From Marsupella aquatica (taxonomy: Eukaryota > Marchantiophyta), in NCBI GenBank assembly GCA_973895155.1, contig OZ316892.1, positions 11,780,001 through 11,844,000 on the forward strand: a DNA stretch of 64,000 bases, given 5' to 3'. How positions within the stretch are numbered: the stretch's first letter is position 1; each line of letters opens with the position of its first letter. The position numbers and the translations under genes were made by a program. Below the pieces are notes generated by a model. The model was not told the DNA's origin and made no database searches. It saw only the letters and a program-made list of their open reading frames with translations. Below, piece after piece: positions 1 through 11,577 of this stretch.

Positions 1-2115
1 GGTTCTGCACGAAATTCCACACGGTTGAGTCTTAGTTTTGTATTGGGTTTAATGCACAGAATTTCCAACCCATTCACAATCAATACATAACAGAATTTCC
101 TCCCGGTGAGCGTTATACCTCTGAGGCTGATGGGGGCACTTTTAGCCTGTTGTCGGCCAATGTGTCCGACAGAAGGGTACCAACGTCTGAACCATTCCGA
201 TAAACGACAAGGATGTAAATTTGGAGGTGGAGAGTTCTGTCATCGTAGGTACATAGATAGAGAGAATCGAAAACATACGGAAGCGTACGGAAACGACAGG
301 GGTGGCAGAATATTCAGCCACCCCTGTCAGGGAATTACCCGGTCTCCGTCGTTTACTTCGGAGTATTGTCAAACTCAAAGGCGATCGAGGCACGAGACAA
401 TGTTCCTGCAGAATCGGGAAAATAAACCCTTATGAGACAGGGCGCATCGGTACCGAACAATAATCTCGGGCTGTTAGCATTGTTCGCTTGGACAGAATCT
501 CAGTGAAATGGAAAGGGATTCCCACCCGATCCCACTTGGTCCATACAACCTACAGAAGTACAACGACCTGCATCCGCCAGCCCCTTCTCCACACTAGATC
601 GATGGGATGTCTTCAGTGCGCTCAATTCTTTCTTGACAGCTTCGTGCGCTGTGACTAATTCATCAGCTCGGACGACAGAGCGTATACAATCTCCCGTCAA
701 AAGTCATGAGGCGACAGAAGATCAAATTCACGAGCTAAGCTGTCTCTTCGGCCAAACAATCCTCTGACTAAGAGCGTAGGAGTTAAGAAAAGCGATAGTT
801 TTTACCTTCTTGCCCTCAAAATCAACTGAAAACTGCTGCTCAATTGGAGTGATGAAATCCGGCGTGCTGCAACCAACGCAATGCAGCTCGTCATTAACAA
901 TGCCCGCAACCGGACAAGAAGACGCTTTAACTCAGAAGTTAATCAGCGATGACCTCACCAGAAAAAATCCTGACTGCAAGCGCAATCCTGTGCTTCGGAA
1001 TCAGCCTCCGCGTTCATCCTCCTGTCATCCGTCTCGTTCGGGCACACAACTGACCCTGTCATCCAAAATGCAGTGCGAGCAGGATGTCAGCAGATTTCAA
1101 GCCCTTCAAATTGACTGCAGAATCTGCTTTGCGAGTAAAGAATTGCAGTGCGAACTGCGCTATCTGATGACACGATCTACAGTTCTACTTACAATTCCGT
1201 ACTACAAGGACGGAATCCTTGGAGAGAGTCACTCTGCACAACGAGCTCGAGACGTCTGAGATTGAGATGGTGATAATGACTACTATCAAAACACACGAAA
1301 ACATTTCTGCACAGAAATACCAAACAAGCCCTCTCCAGAAAAAGCCTCGCTTTTAAAATTTAAGCTTAGCCCACTAGCTTGATGGAAACAACATCACAAT
1401 GACTGTAGCTGAAAACTAGACAGACGTTTCATCGACAACTCATTTTTCGGGGGAATCTCATTCACGGGAAAATTACATGACCCGAATTCATGAGTGGCTG
1501 TGACCGGGCGATAGACCAGTTCCGAAGATCCGCATTATGAATTGGACGCGAGGACAACAGGGCCCGGTTGGGACGACGCGATACCGTAATGACCTCGTAC
1601 CTATATCAGTGGCAGAGTGGAGTACGAAAACAGCACGCGAATCGTCTTCTTCCAACGGCCGGACCACCCAGTCGGAGTGTTGCGAACGAGGAGGAGCGGC
1701 AGAGGACGCGAGCCGGACTTGGCTGAGCTGTTCGCTGAGATACAAGCCCTCTCGGGTTCCCTCCATTCTTTCCCTTCACCAGAAAACAGAGCACCCGCCC
1801 TTCCTCTTTTCGAGCCACCTGAGAAATCATGCAACACATCAGCATTTTACGTAAGCCGACAAAGATATGGAACAACACAAGACCACCGCGGAAGCAGAAG
1901 AGAGATTTTCAGACAAGGAGAAATCCTCCTTGATTGAAAATGGACGACGAAAGCGATTCAAAAAGACAGCAAGGCGAATGAATGTATAAGAAGAGGAGTC
2001 TCAGATGGAGGAGCGCTCCTTTCAAGAGAACGATGGTCAGACGGGATCAAAGAAACCGTGCCGAATCCGCAAAACAACAAATTAACTATAGGTGTTGTTG
2101 CTCAAGGGCAAGCAT

Positions 2116-2155
2116 TGCAATGCAATGCAATGCAATCCAATCCAATCCAATGCAG
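2116..2155. repeat. Pentanucleotide microsatellite
   Basis: Four TGCAA units are followed by three TCCAA units and a final TGCAG. The change from TGCAA to TCCAA inside one array indicates a point change later spread by slippage. Confidence 0.9.
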
Positions 2156-2490
2156 GACTTCACCGGAAAAAAAAAACTCCCCGAGAAGACAAGGCAAAAC
2201 GCTGTTCCTACGGCCGAAGGAGGAGCATTGCAACAACTGCGTGGAGATCAGGTGCCTGCCTTGCTCGATCAATGCAGGAGCAGTCAATCACACGAGTTTT
2301 GATCGCCCCCACAAAGCGAGCGGACGAGAGGAGGATGTCGATGGCGACGACGTTTTACCGCGCAAAGCGAGAAATTTCGCACGACATTTCTGTCGAGGAA
2401 GAAATATGCGGAAAACGAATTCAAATCAAAACCCAACGGGCCCAGATTTACCGGGGCATTCAGGATAGCGTGTTCGGTACTTTTAGGTAC

Positions 2491-2590
2491 AGGCACTGTG
2501 TTTTACCCAAGGTTGCCGGTCGTCATTCCCGCCCTCTAGCAGGCACTGTTTTTTACTCAAGGTTGCCGTTCATCGTTCCCCTCCCTCTAG
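2491..2590. repeat. Two-copy 50-bp tandem duplication
   Basis: Two adjacent 50-bp units (2491-2540 and 2541-2590) start with AGGCACTGT and end with CCCTCTAG. They differ at a handful of positions. No function is evident. Confidence 0.85.
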
Positions 2591-3370
2591 ACATAGAGCA
2601 GGTGAGAAATTTGATGAACTAAATAAGACGTGTCTATATGGAGCTTCTATAAGTGTATTCGGTGGATTACTGTAGGGACTCTTGGGTTCTTCCCAAAAAT
2701 ACACTTTTTGTGATAATTATGTTAAGAGCATCCCCACCCGTCCCAGGAATGGCCAAGCATAATGCCCTCTGTAAAGCAGTGTTTTGATCCCCGCCCTACC
2801 CCGTTACTTTCGAACCCTGGCTCCCGGCCCGCCAGAAGCACACTCCCTCATGCCAGAACTGGCAGGTTTGGGCATATGCTACCATTGCCTGCCCTTGCTT
2901 TGCTAAACATTGCTAATGGCATAGATTGTCCCATCAAGAGACACATGGAGGGCGGCAACAACCAGGAATTGGAATCCCCTTGTTTTTCAACTGCAGATAT
3001 TATTTGCAAAAGAGCAATGAAGGTGGGTCTTCATTCCAGGCGCTCTCTACCAAAGATGAGATGTCCGCCACTCCAACAATGCTCGTACCTGGTTGGGGAT
3101 AGCTTGACTCATTGGAATTCTCAAAGTGCACAACCCAGGCACTAGACAACAAGTGCAATTCCGTCCATAGGTACATACATGCATTCATCCATTGTTGCAG
3201 CATGTAAAGTGCCGTGTACAATTTCATAGAATAGTTTCAAGCACTTATCCTATTGAATCTTGCAATATGAGGGCCCATGGTACAAGGAGTCCAATGTGTG
3301 TGATCTGACAACACATGTAGGGAAGTGCATAAGTGATTTCCTTTTAGTTATATTATTATAGCTTTTAATT
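2591..3370. other. Intergenic DNA, nothing recognised
   Basis: No conserved coding, RNA or repeat signature was seen. One frame of 127 codons on the plus strand (2762-3145) has no recognisable domain and is probably chance. Confidence 0.4.
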
Positions 3371-3567
3371 ATTTTGCCACTAAAGATGTTCTAATTCACA
3401 ATAGTGCCACTATTTTTCTGTATTTGTAAAAATGTCATGGTTTTGTACACGGATTGACAAGTTTACCAGGGTAACTAGGGGAACTATATACAAAAACAGT
3501 GACATTATTGTAAATACAAAAAAATAGCGGTAATATTGTAAATTCAAACATCTTTAGTGACAATGTA
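3371..3567. mobile_element. MITE-like inverted-repeat element, copy 1
   Basis: An approximately 200-bp non-coding element whose two ends are imperfect inverted repeats of about 65 bp built around GCCACTAAAGATGTT and its complement. The arms read toward one another as in a foldback miniature transposon. A second copy lies in opposite orientation at about 48044-48234, which shows this is a dispersed family. I could not settle the target-site duplication, so the exact ends and superfamily are uncertain. Confidence 0.7.
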
Positions 3568-4359
3568 CTTAAAAACTGTATATTATAATAAGGTAGTACA
3601 ATGTGTTGCAAATGTGGGGAAGTGTATAAATGATTTCTCATGCACTTATAACATAGTTCATACGCGCAGATTACTGCTCAGGGCATCTGGGATTTTCCGG
3701 GGAGCCTGCACTTACACCCTAATCCCCAAACCCTAAATTGGCCTCTACTGTAGCCGTGTTGGAGGTGAGAAAACTGATAAACTGCGCTATTCTTGGCTGA
3801 AGGAAGTCTCAAAGTTTCTGAATTCACAACACTTAGCTCCCAAGTTATGTTTATGCTGATCATTAACTGTTGGCAGTGAACTGTGTGAGAGCCATGGCAG
3901 TTGGCAAGGTGTACAATCTAGGTAACAAATAAACAAAAAGCTCGTGAAAAAATCATGACCAAGCATTATGGCCAAAAACAATCAACTGTAATGTGAGGCT
4001 TTGAGACCTCCTAGTAGTGTGAGTGTACTACATAAGGTGTGTGTCGGGGTCCGGGGGGGTAGGTAGTACTGTAGTGGTGGGGTCTTTGAGTCAAAAATAC
4101 ATAGAGATGATGAGATGGGTGCAGGATAATGCTCTGATCAATTTTGTGACCGAATGCTGTTTTGTTACTGACCTTGTAAGCAGGCTGGTAAGACAAACAA
4201 ATGGAAACTACACCACATTGTGTCACGCAAAGACCCAATGGATGTCTCACTCTCCCTCTGTATTTTCTACTGCCCATCTCTTTGCATATTTTGTGCAAAA
4301 TCACCAGCCACGGGTACCCTACCCTGGAGACAATGAATCAGTGCAAGTATTTTTTTGAG
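3568..4359. other. Intergenic DNA, nothing firm
   Basis: AT-rich DNA with no gene recognised. A short G-rich stretch at about 4040-4058 vaguely resembles the start of element E1 (TGTGACGGGG against TGTGTCGGGG here). The bases after it do not align, so it is not called as an element end. Confidence 0.35.
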
Positions 4360-4953
4360 GCAATTGGCACCCAACAAGTAGGGATTTCATCAAAAGTAAT
4401 GAGGTGGAAAGTGACACTTGTCCTAACGAGGCAAGAGTTAGGCAGACAGTAGGAGGCGGCGTTGCCCTTGAAAGCGGGCTTGAAAAGCATTACGGTACGT
4501 GCTCACCAAAAGATATGGACTCTCTTTGATTCTTGAAAATTTGTGTGTTGTTGTCTCCATTTGATCACGATTGTGTTATTCCCCTAGTGTATTTCCATTG
4601 TTCTATGAAGAGACTCACCAAGGTCACTTGCGCTAAGACTTGTTGAGAAAAACTTGTATAGTTTGGTTGTCCATGTGAGTAGAGGGAGTGGTGACAACAC
4701 AACCAATAGCCAGGAGGAGTATGAATGTTACAATGCATGGGACCTGATCAACAACAAAGACCAGAGTCGGTAGACTTGATAAAAACATACATTTTGGGGA
4801 GCAGAAACAAATATATACATATATACTTGTCCTTAGTACAAACCAAATCTGGATAGTGTCTTTGCACGCCCCGGTAATACAATATGTAGAAACAATTTTA
4901 GTCAATAAAAAGATGGGGGTCTGTCATGCAAATCGTTTGATAAGCAAGTGACA
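4360..4953 (+). mobile_element. Diverged 3'-terminal fragment of an E-family element
   Basis: About 590 bp that align, with many substitutions and small gaps, to the last part of element E1 (about 12190-12742). Shared landmarks appear in the same order: a GAGGTGG start, the AGGCAAGAGTTAGGCAGAC-type block, GATATGGA, GTGGTGACA, the CGGTAGACTTGAT block, the CCCCGTAATAC-like block, and the terminal GCAAGTGACA at 4944-4953. Upstream sequence does not match E1. It is either a truncated old insertion or one end of a deleted copy. I see no target duplication. Confidence 0.7.
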
Positions 4954-6425
4954 ATTCTGAAGTAGAAAACTTTCAACTTTTAAGTCCAATTAGATCGTGG
5001 ACCCCCAAAGTTAGGGTTCACTTGAGCTGAAAAATTACTGCTTGTAAAATGTATAAGGGCGTAGCCAAGGGCACTAGAAAATCCCAGTGGAAACTGCACC
5101 AAAGGAAGGACAAAAGTGAGTTAGAAAAGGAAAGATTCATGAGACAGAGGAAGATGTTCGAGACCCGGTTTGAGACCAGGCAAAACTGTAGAAGGTCTTA
5201 CTTTGAATATCCTTACTCTCAGTTGCTGCAGGTCAGATATACATTCATGAATCTCAGGCAACTGCAATAACATCATTCATTCCCACTGCCCCACAAGAAA
5301 GTGAAATCATTTGTGCGCCATAAAATCTGCCCAAGAGAGAAATTCCTCCATAAACAGCCCTCCAAAAAGGACTTTTAAAGTACACTCTAGATATTGTAGG
5401 AATGGCTTGTACCTCGGCTTTTACGAGATGAACCAAACCTCGAGGAGCCCTGGAGCAATCACCTTAGAGCCTTCTCTATATTCTCTACTTAATTGTATAG
5501 GATTTCTAATTGAGGTTTGCCTATCTCCAGCTCAAAATATACTTAGTCTAACAAGAAATTTCCCATGAGATGAAATTGACCAAACTTGTGACCCTAGCAT
5601 TGCAAAGATAGCCAATTGGAGAAATTGAGGATTGTTGAGAGCAAGGGAAAGAATGAAGAGCAGGACTCTAGAGGGCGAACCAAAGCAAAATATAATGTTC
5701 AAAATGCAATCAAAGAGGACATTTCTGTAACTGGTCTCATGAATTTAGAGTTCTAAAATCCCTGGAGAAGGAAACTGAGTTATTGTCCGCCCTTGTGAAT
5801 GAATGGGACAAGTTATTCACTGCGACAAGTTTAGCTCTACATATATCCACAAGGACAAATGCTAGAAACCTAAGGTAATTGATTTGTGTGAGGACATAGA
5901 TGGCATTAAAAATCTCTAAGACCACCTGAACTTAGAATCTTTAACAGATACTGAAATCTGATCAGTCGTGCGAATCAACAGCAGACTGTACTACAAAAAG
6001 TCCCAAGTGGTCTCGAGAGTATTGTCTTTTGTGCAAAAACATCAAAACTCTCCAGTAAAGTACCAGCATCAAAGGTTCAAGTCAAAAGAACAAAGTCACA
6101 ATTTTCAATCTATAGGAATCTATAGTTACAGTTCCATCAGGACAAAATCACCAGAGAATGAGATGTAGTTTGAATTATTTTTATATTAGTTCGAAAGATG
6201 ACAAACTTGTCCCAATAAAATTTCATGAAATCTCATCAATAGGGATGCACATTGTCCCATCTATGGAGTTTTGCAGAACCTAACTAGTTTTGTCCTTCAT
6301 TGTGGAATTAATTCTCCATCAAGAGATCACATTACTTTGTTGGACTAATATTTGTCTACATTATATCTACTGTAAATAGAAATTGCTCTATTAATATAGA
6401 CATGGGTGCAAAATGGAAAACTTCT
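4954..6425. other. Intergenic AT-rich DNA
   Basis: Open frames are short and unconvincing and no family signature was recognised. It is probably decayed repeat or unique intergenic sequence. Confidence 0.4.
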
Positions 6426-6583
6426 TATAGCCAATAGTTTAGACTCACATCTATAGTTTAGGGACGAGATAGTGACCATAACTACCACCATATGTATACA
6501 CCTCTTGGACCTCTAATGGATAGTAAGATTCTTGTCGGTGCATTGGTGTAATATTGCATCTCAAGGCTTCCTACACGATAACA
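6426..6583 (+). repeat. Left LTR of the old copia-like element
   Basis: A direct repeat of the 13698-13854 segment, roughly 85% identical by eye. It ends in GATAACA and is followed by the primer-site-like sequence. Confidence 0.7.
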
Positions 6584-6720
6584 CGTTATCAGCATGTAGC
6601 TCTCCATGAGCAATTTTCTTTCGGAGAAAGGCCAGATTTACATTGAATGCTTATAGATTTTGAGCCGATTATAATTCTCACCATGATTTTGAATTGAAAA
6701 TGAAAACCGCACAATAGGAG

Positions 6721-6869
6721 TTTTCCTTTTTTTTAAAGGGAAATCTGTGAAACTCCAGAGAAAGGGAAGAGTCAGCCACAATAGTTGGGAAGAGTCAGCC
6801 CACAACACTTGAACCCAAGACCTATCAGTCTCTACTCAAGTGAGCTACCACAAAGTCATGTCTCTCTGG
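6721..6869 (-). mobile_element. tRNA-derived SINE with 12-bp target duplication
   Basis: Read on the minus strand, the head carries a box-A-like segment (GTGGTAGCTCACTTGAGTAG) and a box-B segment (GGGTTCAAGT) about 35 bases apart, the internal Pol III promoter layout of tRNA-derived SINEs. The body contains two TGGCTGACTCTTCCC-type units. The 3' end is an A-rich tail (TTTAAAAAAAAGG). The insertion is flanked by a perfect 12-bp direct repeat, GCACAATAGGAG, at 6709-6720 and 6870-6881, as left by LINE-machinery insertion. It sits inside the old copia-like element and so postdates it. Confidence 0.85.
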
Positions 6870-6881
6870 GCACAATAGGAG

Positions 6882-8338
6882 ATACTTAATTGAAGGATTT
6901 GAGAAATTCATTGATCGAACGATTGAAGGATCAAAGAAATTTGACGGTTAAGGATTTGAGGCATCGAAACTCAGGTCCGGAGCACTTATTATATTTTCTC
7001 ATTTGGGATGGAATTTTTTTGAGGAATTCCAAATGTGACATTTTACGTGCTAGGGATCATCTCGTCTAGTCTACAAAGACTTTAGGTAATTTGTGATGTT
7101 TTGGATAGAATGCTAGGGTTGTTAACATTCACCAAAGAGCCAGTCGATCAGAAGCGCAACAAAAGAGAAGAAGTTACTTGCGCTCATATTCTCAGATCAA
7201 TGGAGAGAGGAGAAAGAGCAAAATTGAATAGATTTCAAATTAAATCTAGAAGATTCAATATGCTACAAAAGAAATGTGAAGTAGATACAAGTCAGGGTTT
7301 CTTTCGTAGTACCAATGGCATTCAGGCAGAGTAGATCGATGTTAGGAAAAAATTGCAACTAAGAACTGAAAGGATATCCGATGTGGGGTGGTACAAAATA
7401 AATCCCCAATTGTAAATCAATGAGCCCAGAGACTGAAAAGCGTACATAAGAATACAAAGAGGAAAGAAAGAGAAGGTTGAGTCCTATGGAGCTCCTATGG
7501 ATTTAAGCAAAATTGCATAGTGTCGTCAACGAAGGACGTGAGAATTGGATCAATAGAAAGCGCAACACTAGGGTGGATACATCCAGTTGAGAAGAGAACA
7601 CAATGAGCAAATAAGGACTGAACAAATTACAAATGAAGAAAACTGATGGGAAGAAAGCGAATGCTCACAATTTGGACCATTTTTCAATCAGCAATTGGGC
7701 CCTGGCAATTTTCTTCATGAAAAGGAAGACGAAACCTTAAGATCCAACTCCATAATATAAATTGAGAGAAACACAAAAAGGAAAATTTTAGAAGAGAACA
7801 AACACCATAGCCCATTGATCGTGGCACGAAGAAGAATTCCCCAAGACACGAGAGAAGTGAGTTTTGCAAAGAGAATGAGTACCATTTGAAAATTGGGAGT
7901 GGAATGAAGTGAAGTGGACACAAAGAGTAGATTGATTTCACAAAGACTGCATTTGACGCATTGAGAGAAGGGACCAGACGGGAAGTACTTTCAAAACAAA
8001 GCTTGAGGAGGCCAACACAAGGGACCAAAGAAGCCAAAGGGGAGTTCCTCCTCAATACTGCATGTTAACACAAAGGGATTTCTTCTCATAAAGAACGATA
8101 TTTCTTCATAAGAGACATCACACTATTTCTTATGCCCAAAAAGCTTATAAATGCCTGACTTGCCCACCATGACATCTCATGCAATGCCAAAATTGATTTA
8201 AGGAACAAACATATCATGAAAAGGGAAGGAAAGACATAGGAAGGAAAGACATAAGAACCAAAAACACTTATTGAAAATTTCTCCATGTAAGAATTGTCCA
8301 ATTAATTTCATAAATTCAGGGGGAGATATTCTTCCCAA
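6882..8338. other. Internal remains of the old copia-like element
   Basis: No conserved pol motif survives. A 77-codon frame at 7101-7334 is rich in Lys/Arg/Glu but matches nothing I recognise. Confidence 0.4.
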
Positions 8339-8639
8339 GGGTGTGTGACGGGGTCCCCCGTCACTCGAAATCATGAATAATGGGTTGCAGAGGGGTGTGC
8401 CTTGTTAATAGCCACTGTAAATAAGCCATTTTTAAATTTTTTTAGTTATTTCCGCCATTGTAGGTTGATGATGCCCCGAGTGACTTTGTATTCTTCCTCT
8501 TGTAACAGTTCTAAGATTTGTGGCGACCTAAGCAGGCAAATATTTTGGGACCTTAAAAAGCTAGAGGGCCAACCCCATTGGAATTATCGTTTGCTTGAGC
8601 TATCGTTGCCACCCCCCTTGTAATTTGAAGAAAAGGGAG

Positions 8640-9320
8640 CTTTGGGGGGATTAAAATTCCCCATTAGGGAGCCCTGCAAGTGACCAGGTGGCGCCCGGGA
8701 AACCTAGCCCTTGCATAGGGAGGCGCGCCACGCGAGCGAGGGTGCCGCAAGCCAGGGGCTCCCGTGAGCCGGGCCCAAAGGACGCGTGAGTGAAGGAGGG
8801 GGGGTATTAAACCCTCCCGCGAGGAGGGAGCAGGACCGGGCGAGCCCTGCATAGGGCCGCGAGCTCACCAGCCGCAGCCGCAAGTAGACGCAACGGCGAG
8901 GGGGAGAAAGCGAGAGGCGAGCCGGGGCGCATGGCTTGTGCGCAGCCGGGAGGTACCGGGCGGCTTGCCGGAGCCGGGAGGAGCCCGCGAGTAAGAGCCC
9001 AGGTGAGCCGAGCCGGGGCGCGAGGCGCAGCCGGGTCGCAGCCGGGAGGAGAAGATCGCGGAGTGGGGAGGGGGGCAATTAAGTTCCCTTGGGAAGGGCC
9101 CGCATGAGGGGCTGTGAGTAGGGGGGAATTAAATTTCCCCGGCCTTGGAGGACTGGAGGCCACCGCGAGTATGCCCCGGAAGGGAGGCGCGAGGCGCTCC
9201 CGCGAGTAGTGGGGGGAGATTAAATCCCCCATTAAAGCGCAGCTGGGATGCTTCGGAGGGCAGGTCAGAGGGGGGCAGGTACGCGCGCGGCAGAAGGGGG
9301 GAGAAAATACTCCCCGATAC
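8640..9320 (+). repeat. E1 leader: recurrent G-tract/ATTAAA/C-tract hairpins
   Basis: At least six imperfect palindromes of the form G(4-7)-(A/T-rich, usually ATTAAA)-C(3-5) occur at 8644-8662, 8795-8818, 9066-9092, 9121-9140, 9211-9230 and 9295-9315. The clearest is GGGGGGAATTAAATTTCCCC at 9121. They are separated by GC-rich spacers with CGCGAG and GCCGGGAGG words. They would fold as RNA or DNA hairpins. E2 carries a related GC-rich repeat tract in the same place. Confidence 0.75.
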
Positions 9321-9723
9321 ACGGGTTAGTCAATACCCAGGAGAGGGCAGCGAATGGCACCTGGTGCTTAGGGGTATACTTAAGGGGCGCCTGCGCCCTT
9401 AGGAAAGCCACCACTTCTTGCTTTCCCCTTAACTTTTTTCTTGCTTCCCTTGAGATGCCGAAAGCTTCCCTCAAAACTGCTTCTTTGTAAACAGTACCCT
9501 GGTTCTTGGTTCTCCAATTTTTTTCCCCTTTCTCTCTAGCTCGGCATGGAATTGGGGGACTCACTGTCTCCGAGCATTAACGGTGGCTGCAGTGAATTAT
9601 GGCTGGGAAATTGAGATTGGGTCATTGATTGATCGGGATACGGGGGCTGTTTCAGGCCAGGGAATTGACATTGCTACGGGTGACGGGATTTGGTGATTGA
9701 GGATTTGATTTCGGGATGCACGA

Positions 9724-11577
9724 ATGCTAGATGAACCGGAGTTCAGTGTGGCACGCATTCGGAGATACAAGGCTGCTTACCGTGACTACGTGGAGACTTT
9801 GATTTCAAGGGAGAGAGAAGAGAGAGAAGCTACGATGAGCACGGGATTGGCAGTAGGTTCCACGCCGGTGGGTAGGAGGATTTTTTGTTGAATTTATCCC
9901 AAGACCTCCGCCAAGGTGATGGAGGATTGTCGGAATATTTTCCAAGCCACCGGGGTTACAAAATTCATGAAGGTGGAGATTACCATCCCCCCGGGGAAGA
10001 GCTGGGACATTGAGGCCGCGATGGAGTTACGAACGGAGGGAATCTACTTTGAATGTCTCAAACGTGTAGTGCCCCATGTAGAGTTGGCTAGGCTGCTGTT
10101 TCTGGAGAATCAGAAATTCTCATTCACACCTCGGCACATCAGGGGAGAACTCACGTTGAAGATGATGGCCACTTGGGTGATTAATCCCACCTCCACCACT
10201 GCCATCCCTCTTTCCGCTGTCAAGGATGTTGAGTATAAGGGATTCCTGGCCAAGGTTCATCAATGGGTCCTTGGCAACGTGCAATCAGGGGTGGTGAATG
10301 AAGAACATTTCGTGGTAGCTATGGACATCAAGAACCACCCAGCCCATGTGTACGGATGGTGGTACTACGGGTTGAAGAAGCTGTTGGCCGCTGACCTCGG
10401 GAGTGTGAAACCAGGTGGGGCTGTACATTTGATGGGGTCATTTGTATTGGCCAGGGCAGAAGGGTTGATTGGTTCCCCGGGACAGGAAGACACGGAATCA
10501 TCTCTCACCACGGAGATCCGGAGTATTGCCACTACCGTTATCGGGAAGCTCACGGAGGAATCATCGTCGGCTGGTGGGGATGAAGATAGAGGAGAAGAAA
10601 ACCAGGATGAGGACTACACATTGGAGTGGCTTGAATCACTCGTGGGAGATCCGAAAGAGCCCCTGGCCTACAACATTCCGGATGTTTACCTGGCAGAGCT
10701 ACGGGATTTCAGAGAGGGAGTCCATGAGGGACTCAAGCTAGTCCACGCATTGAGAGATTCTCTCAAGCACACCACAGCCAGAGTAGAGACGTTAGAGCAG
10801 AGTACCCTGTCTCTGAAGGAGGTGATCAAGGCCAAGGAGGAGACCATTCATGAGAAGGTTAAGCTTCTCCAAGCAGCTCACGTAGAGATCTCCAACTTGA
10901 AGGGAGCCTTGTCCACCAAGGCCAAGGAAGCAGAAGAGGTGGGAGCATTGAGACAAGCATTGGCCAAAGAGAAGCAGAATTCTGGAGAAGTGGTGGAGTG
11001 GAGAAACCAGGTGGGAGCACTACGGAGTCAGGTGGCCGCCTTTGAGACACGAGCAAAGAGGAGTGAGGCCTTGAGTCTGGGGAAACGGAAGAGCCCCGGC
11101 ACTCCTAGCTCCATACTTTCTCCGGATTTGATCTCCCAGGCTATTGAGATGGTGGTGAAGGAGGTTAGTGGGAAGTATGGGCCCTTGTTGGATGGAGCCA
11201 AGAAGAGTCAGGAGAAGAGCAAGGGCTTGGAGAAGAAGCTCCGGGAGGTACGGAAATCATTACGGGAGGCTCAGGTCAGAACAGGGATGCCACCCAGGTC
11301 TGTCACCCCCGGGACTCCCATGGCCACAGGGCAAGTTCTACCGTTGGAGTTGCGGTCCGGAGAAGAGGCTACCCTATGGAAGGACACCATTGGTGAGGGG
11401 TACATTAAAGCGTGGCAGGCCTTGGCCAATTTGAGAAAGCAGGGGAGCACTAGCACAAGGAGTACCCCGGTAAAGAAGAAGAGAAGTGAAGTGGCACTCA
11501 CTCCAGTGGAGAGTGATGAGGAGGCCCACTCACGGGGCTCAAGCCAGGGCACCGTGAGTGAAGAGGAGGAGGATTAG
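9724..11577 (+). pseudogene. E1 protein: uncharacterised coiled-coil repeat protein, one stop
   Basis: The frame starts at ATG 9724 and runs 617 codons to 11577, with one in-frame TGA at 9889-9891 (codon 56). The E2 protein (28210-30066, 618 residues, no stop) aligns along its whole length, so E1 is the broken copy. At the lesion E2 reads Arg-Arg where E1 has Cys-stop, two C-to-T changes at CG sites. Layout: a basic N-terminal helix rich in Arg/Glu, a globular region to about residue 250, an acidic patch, a long Lys/Glu/Leu coiled coil (about 320-450), a Ser/Pro-rich linker, and an acidic tail of Ser and Glu. There is no zinc knuckle, protease, polymerase or transposase motif. By position a structural or Gag-like role is possible, but that is inference. 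Confidence 0.8.

Larger units (their letters stand above)
1..2700. other. Unassigned, fairly GC-rich left end
   Basis: I recognise no gene here. Several short open frames of 60-180 codons occur on both strands, overlap each other, and show no domain, signal peptide or sustained codon bias. The stretch could be the flank or 5' end of a gene lying left of the window, or an eroded repeat. It holds one pentanucleotide microsatellite and one 50-bp tandem duplication, listed separately. Confidence 0.4.

Noticed and set aside
4040-4360. Left end of a complete small E element ending at 4953
   Set aside because: Only about ten bases resemble the E1 start, the following 300 bp do not align, and flanking bases show no duplication.
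8664-9564. Long Pro/Ala/Arg-rich frames on both strands of the E1 leader
   Set aside because: GC-rich DNA rarely contains stops. The frames overlap each other, are not kept in E2, and lie in a hairpin-rich leader.
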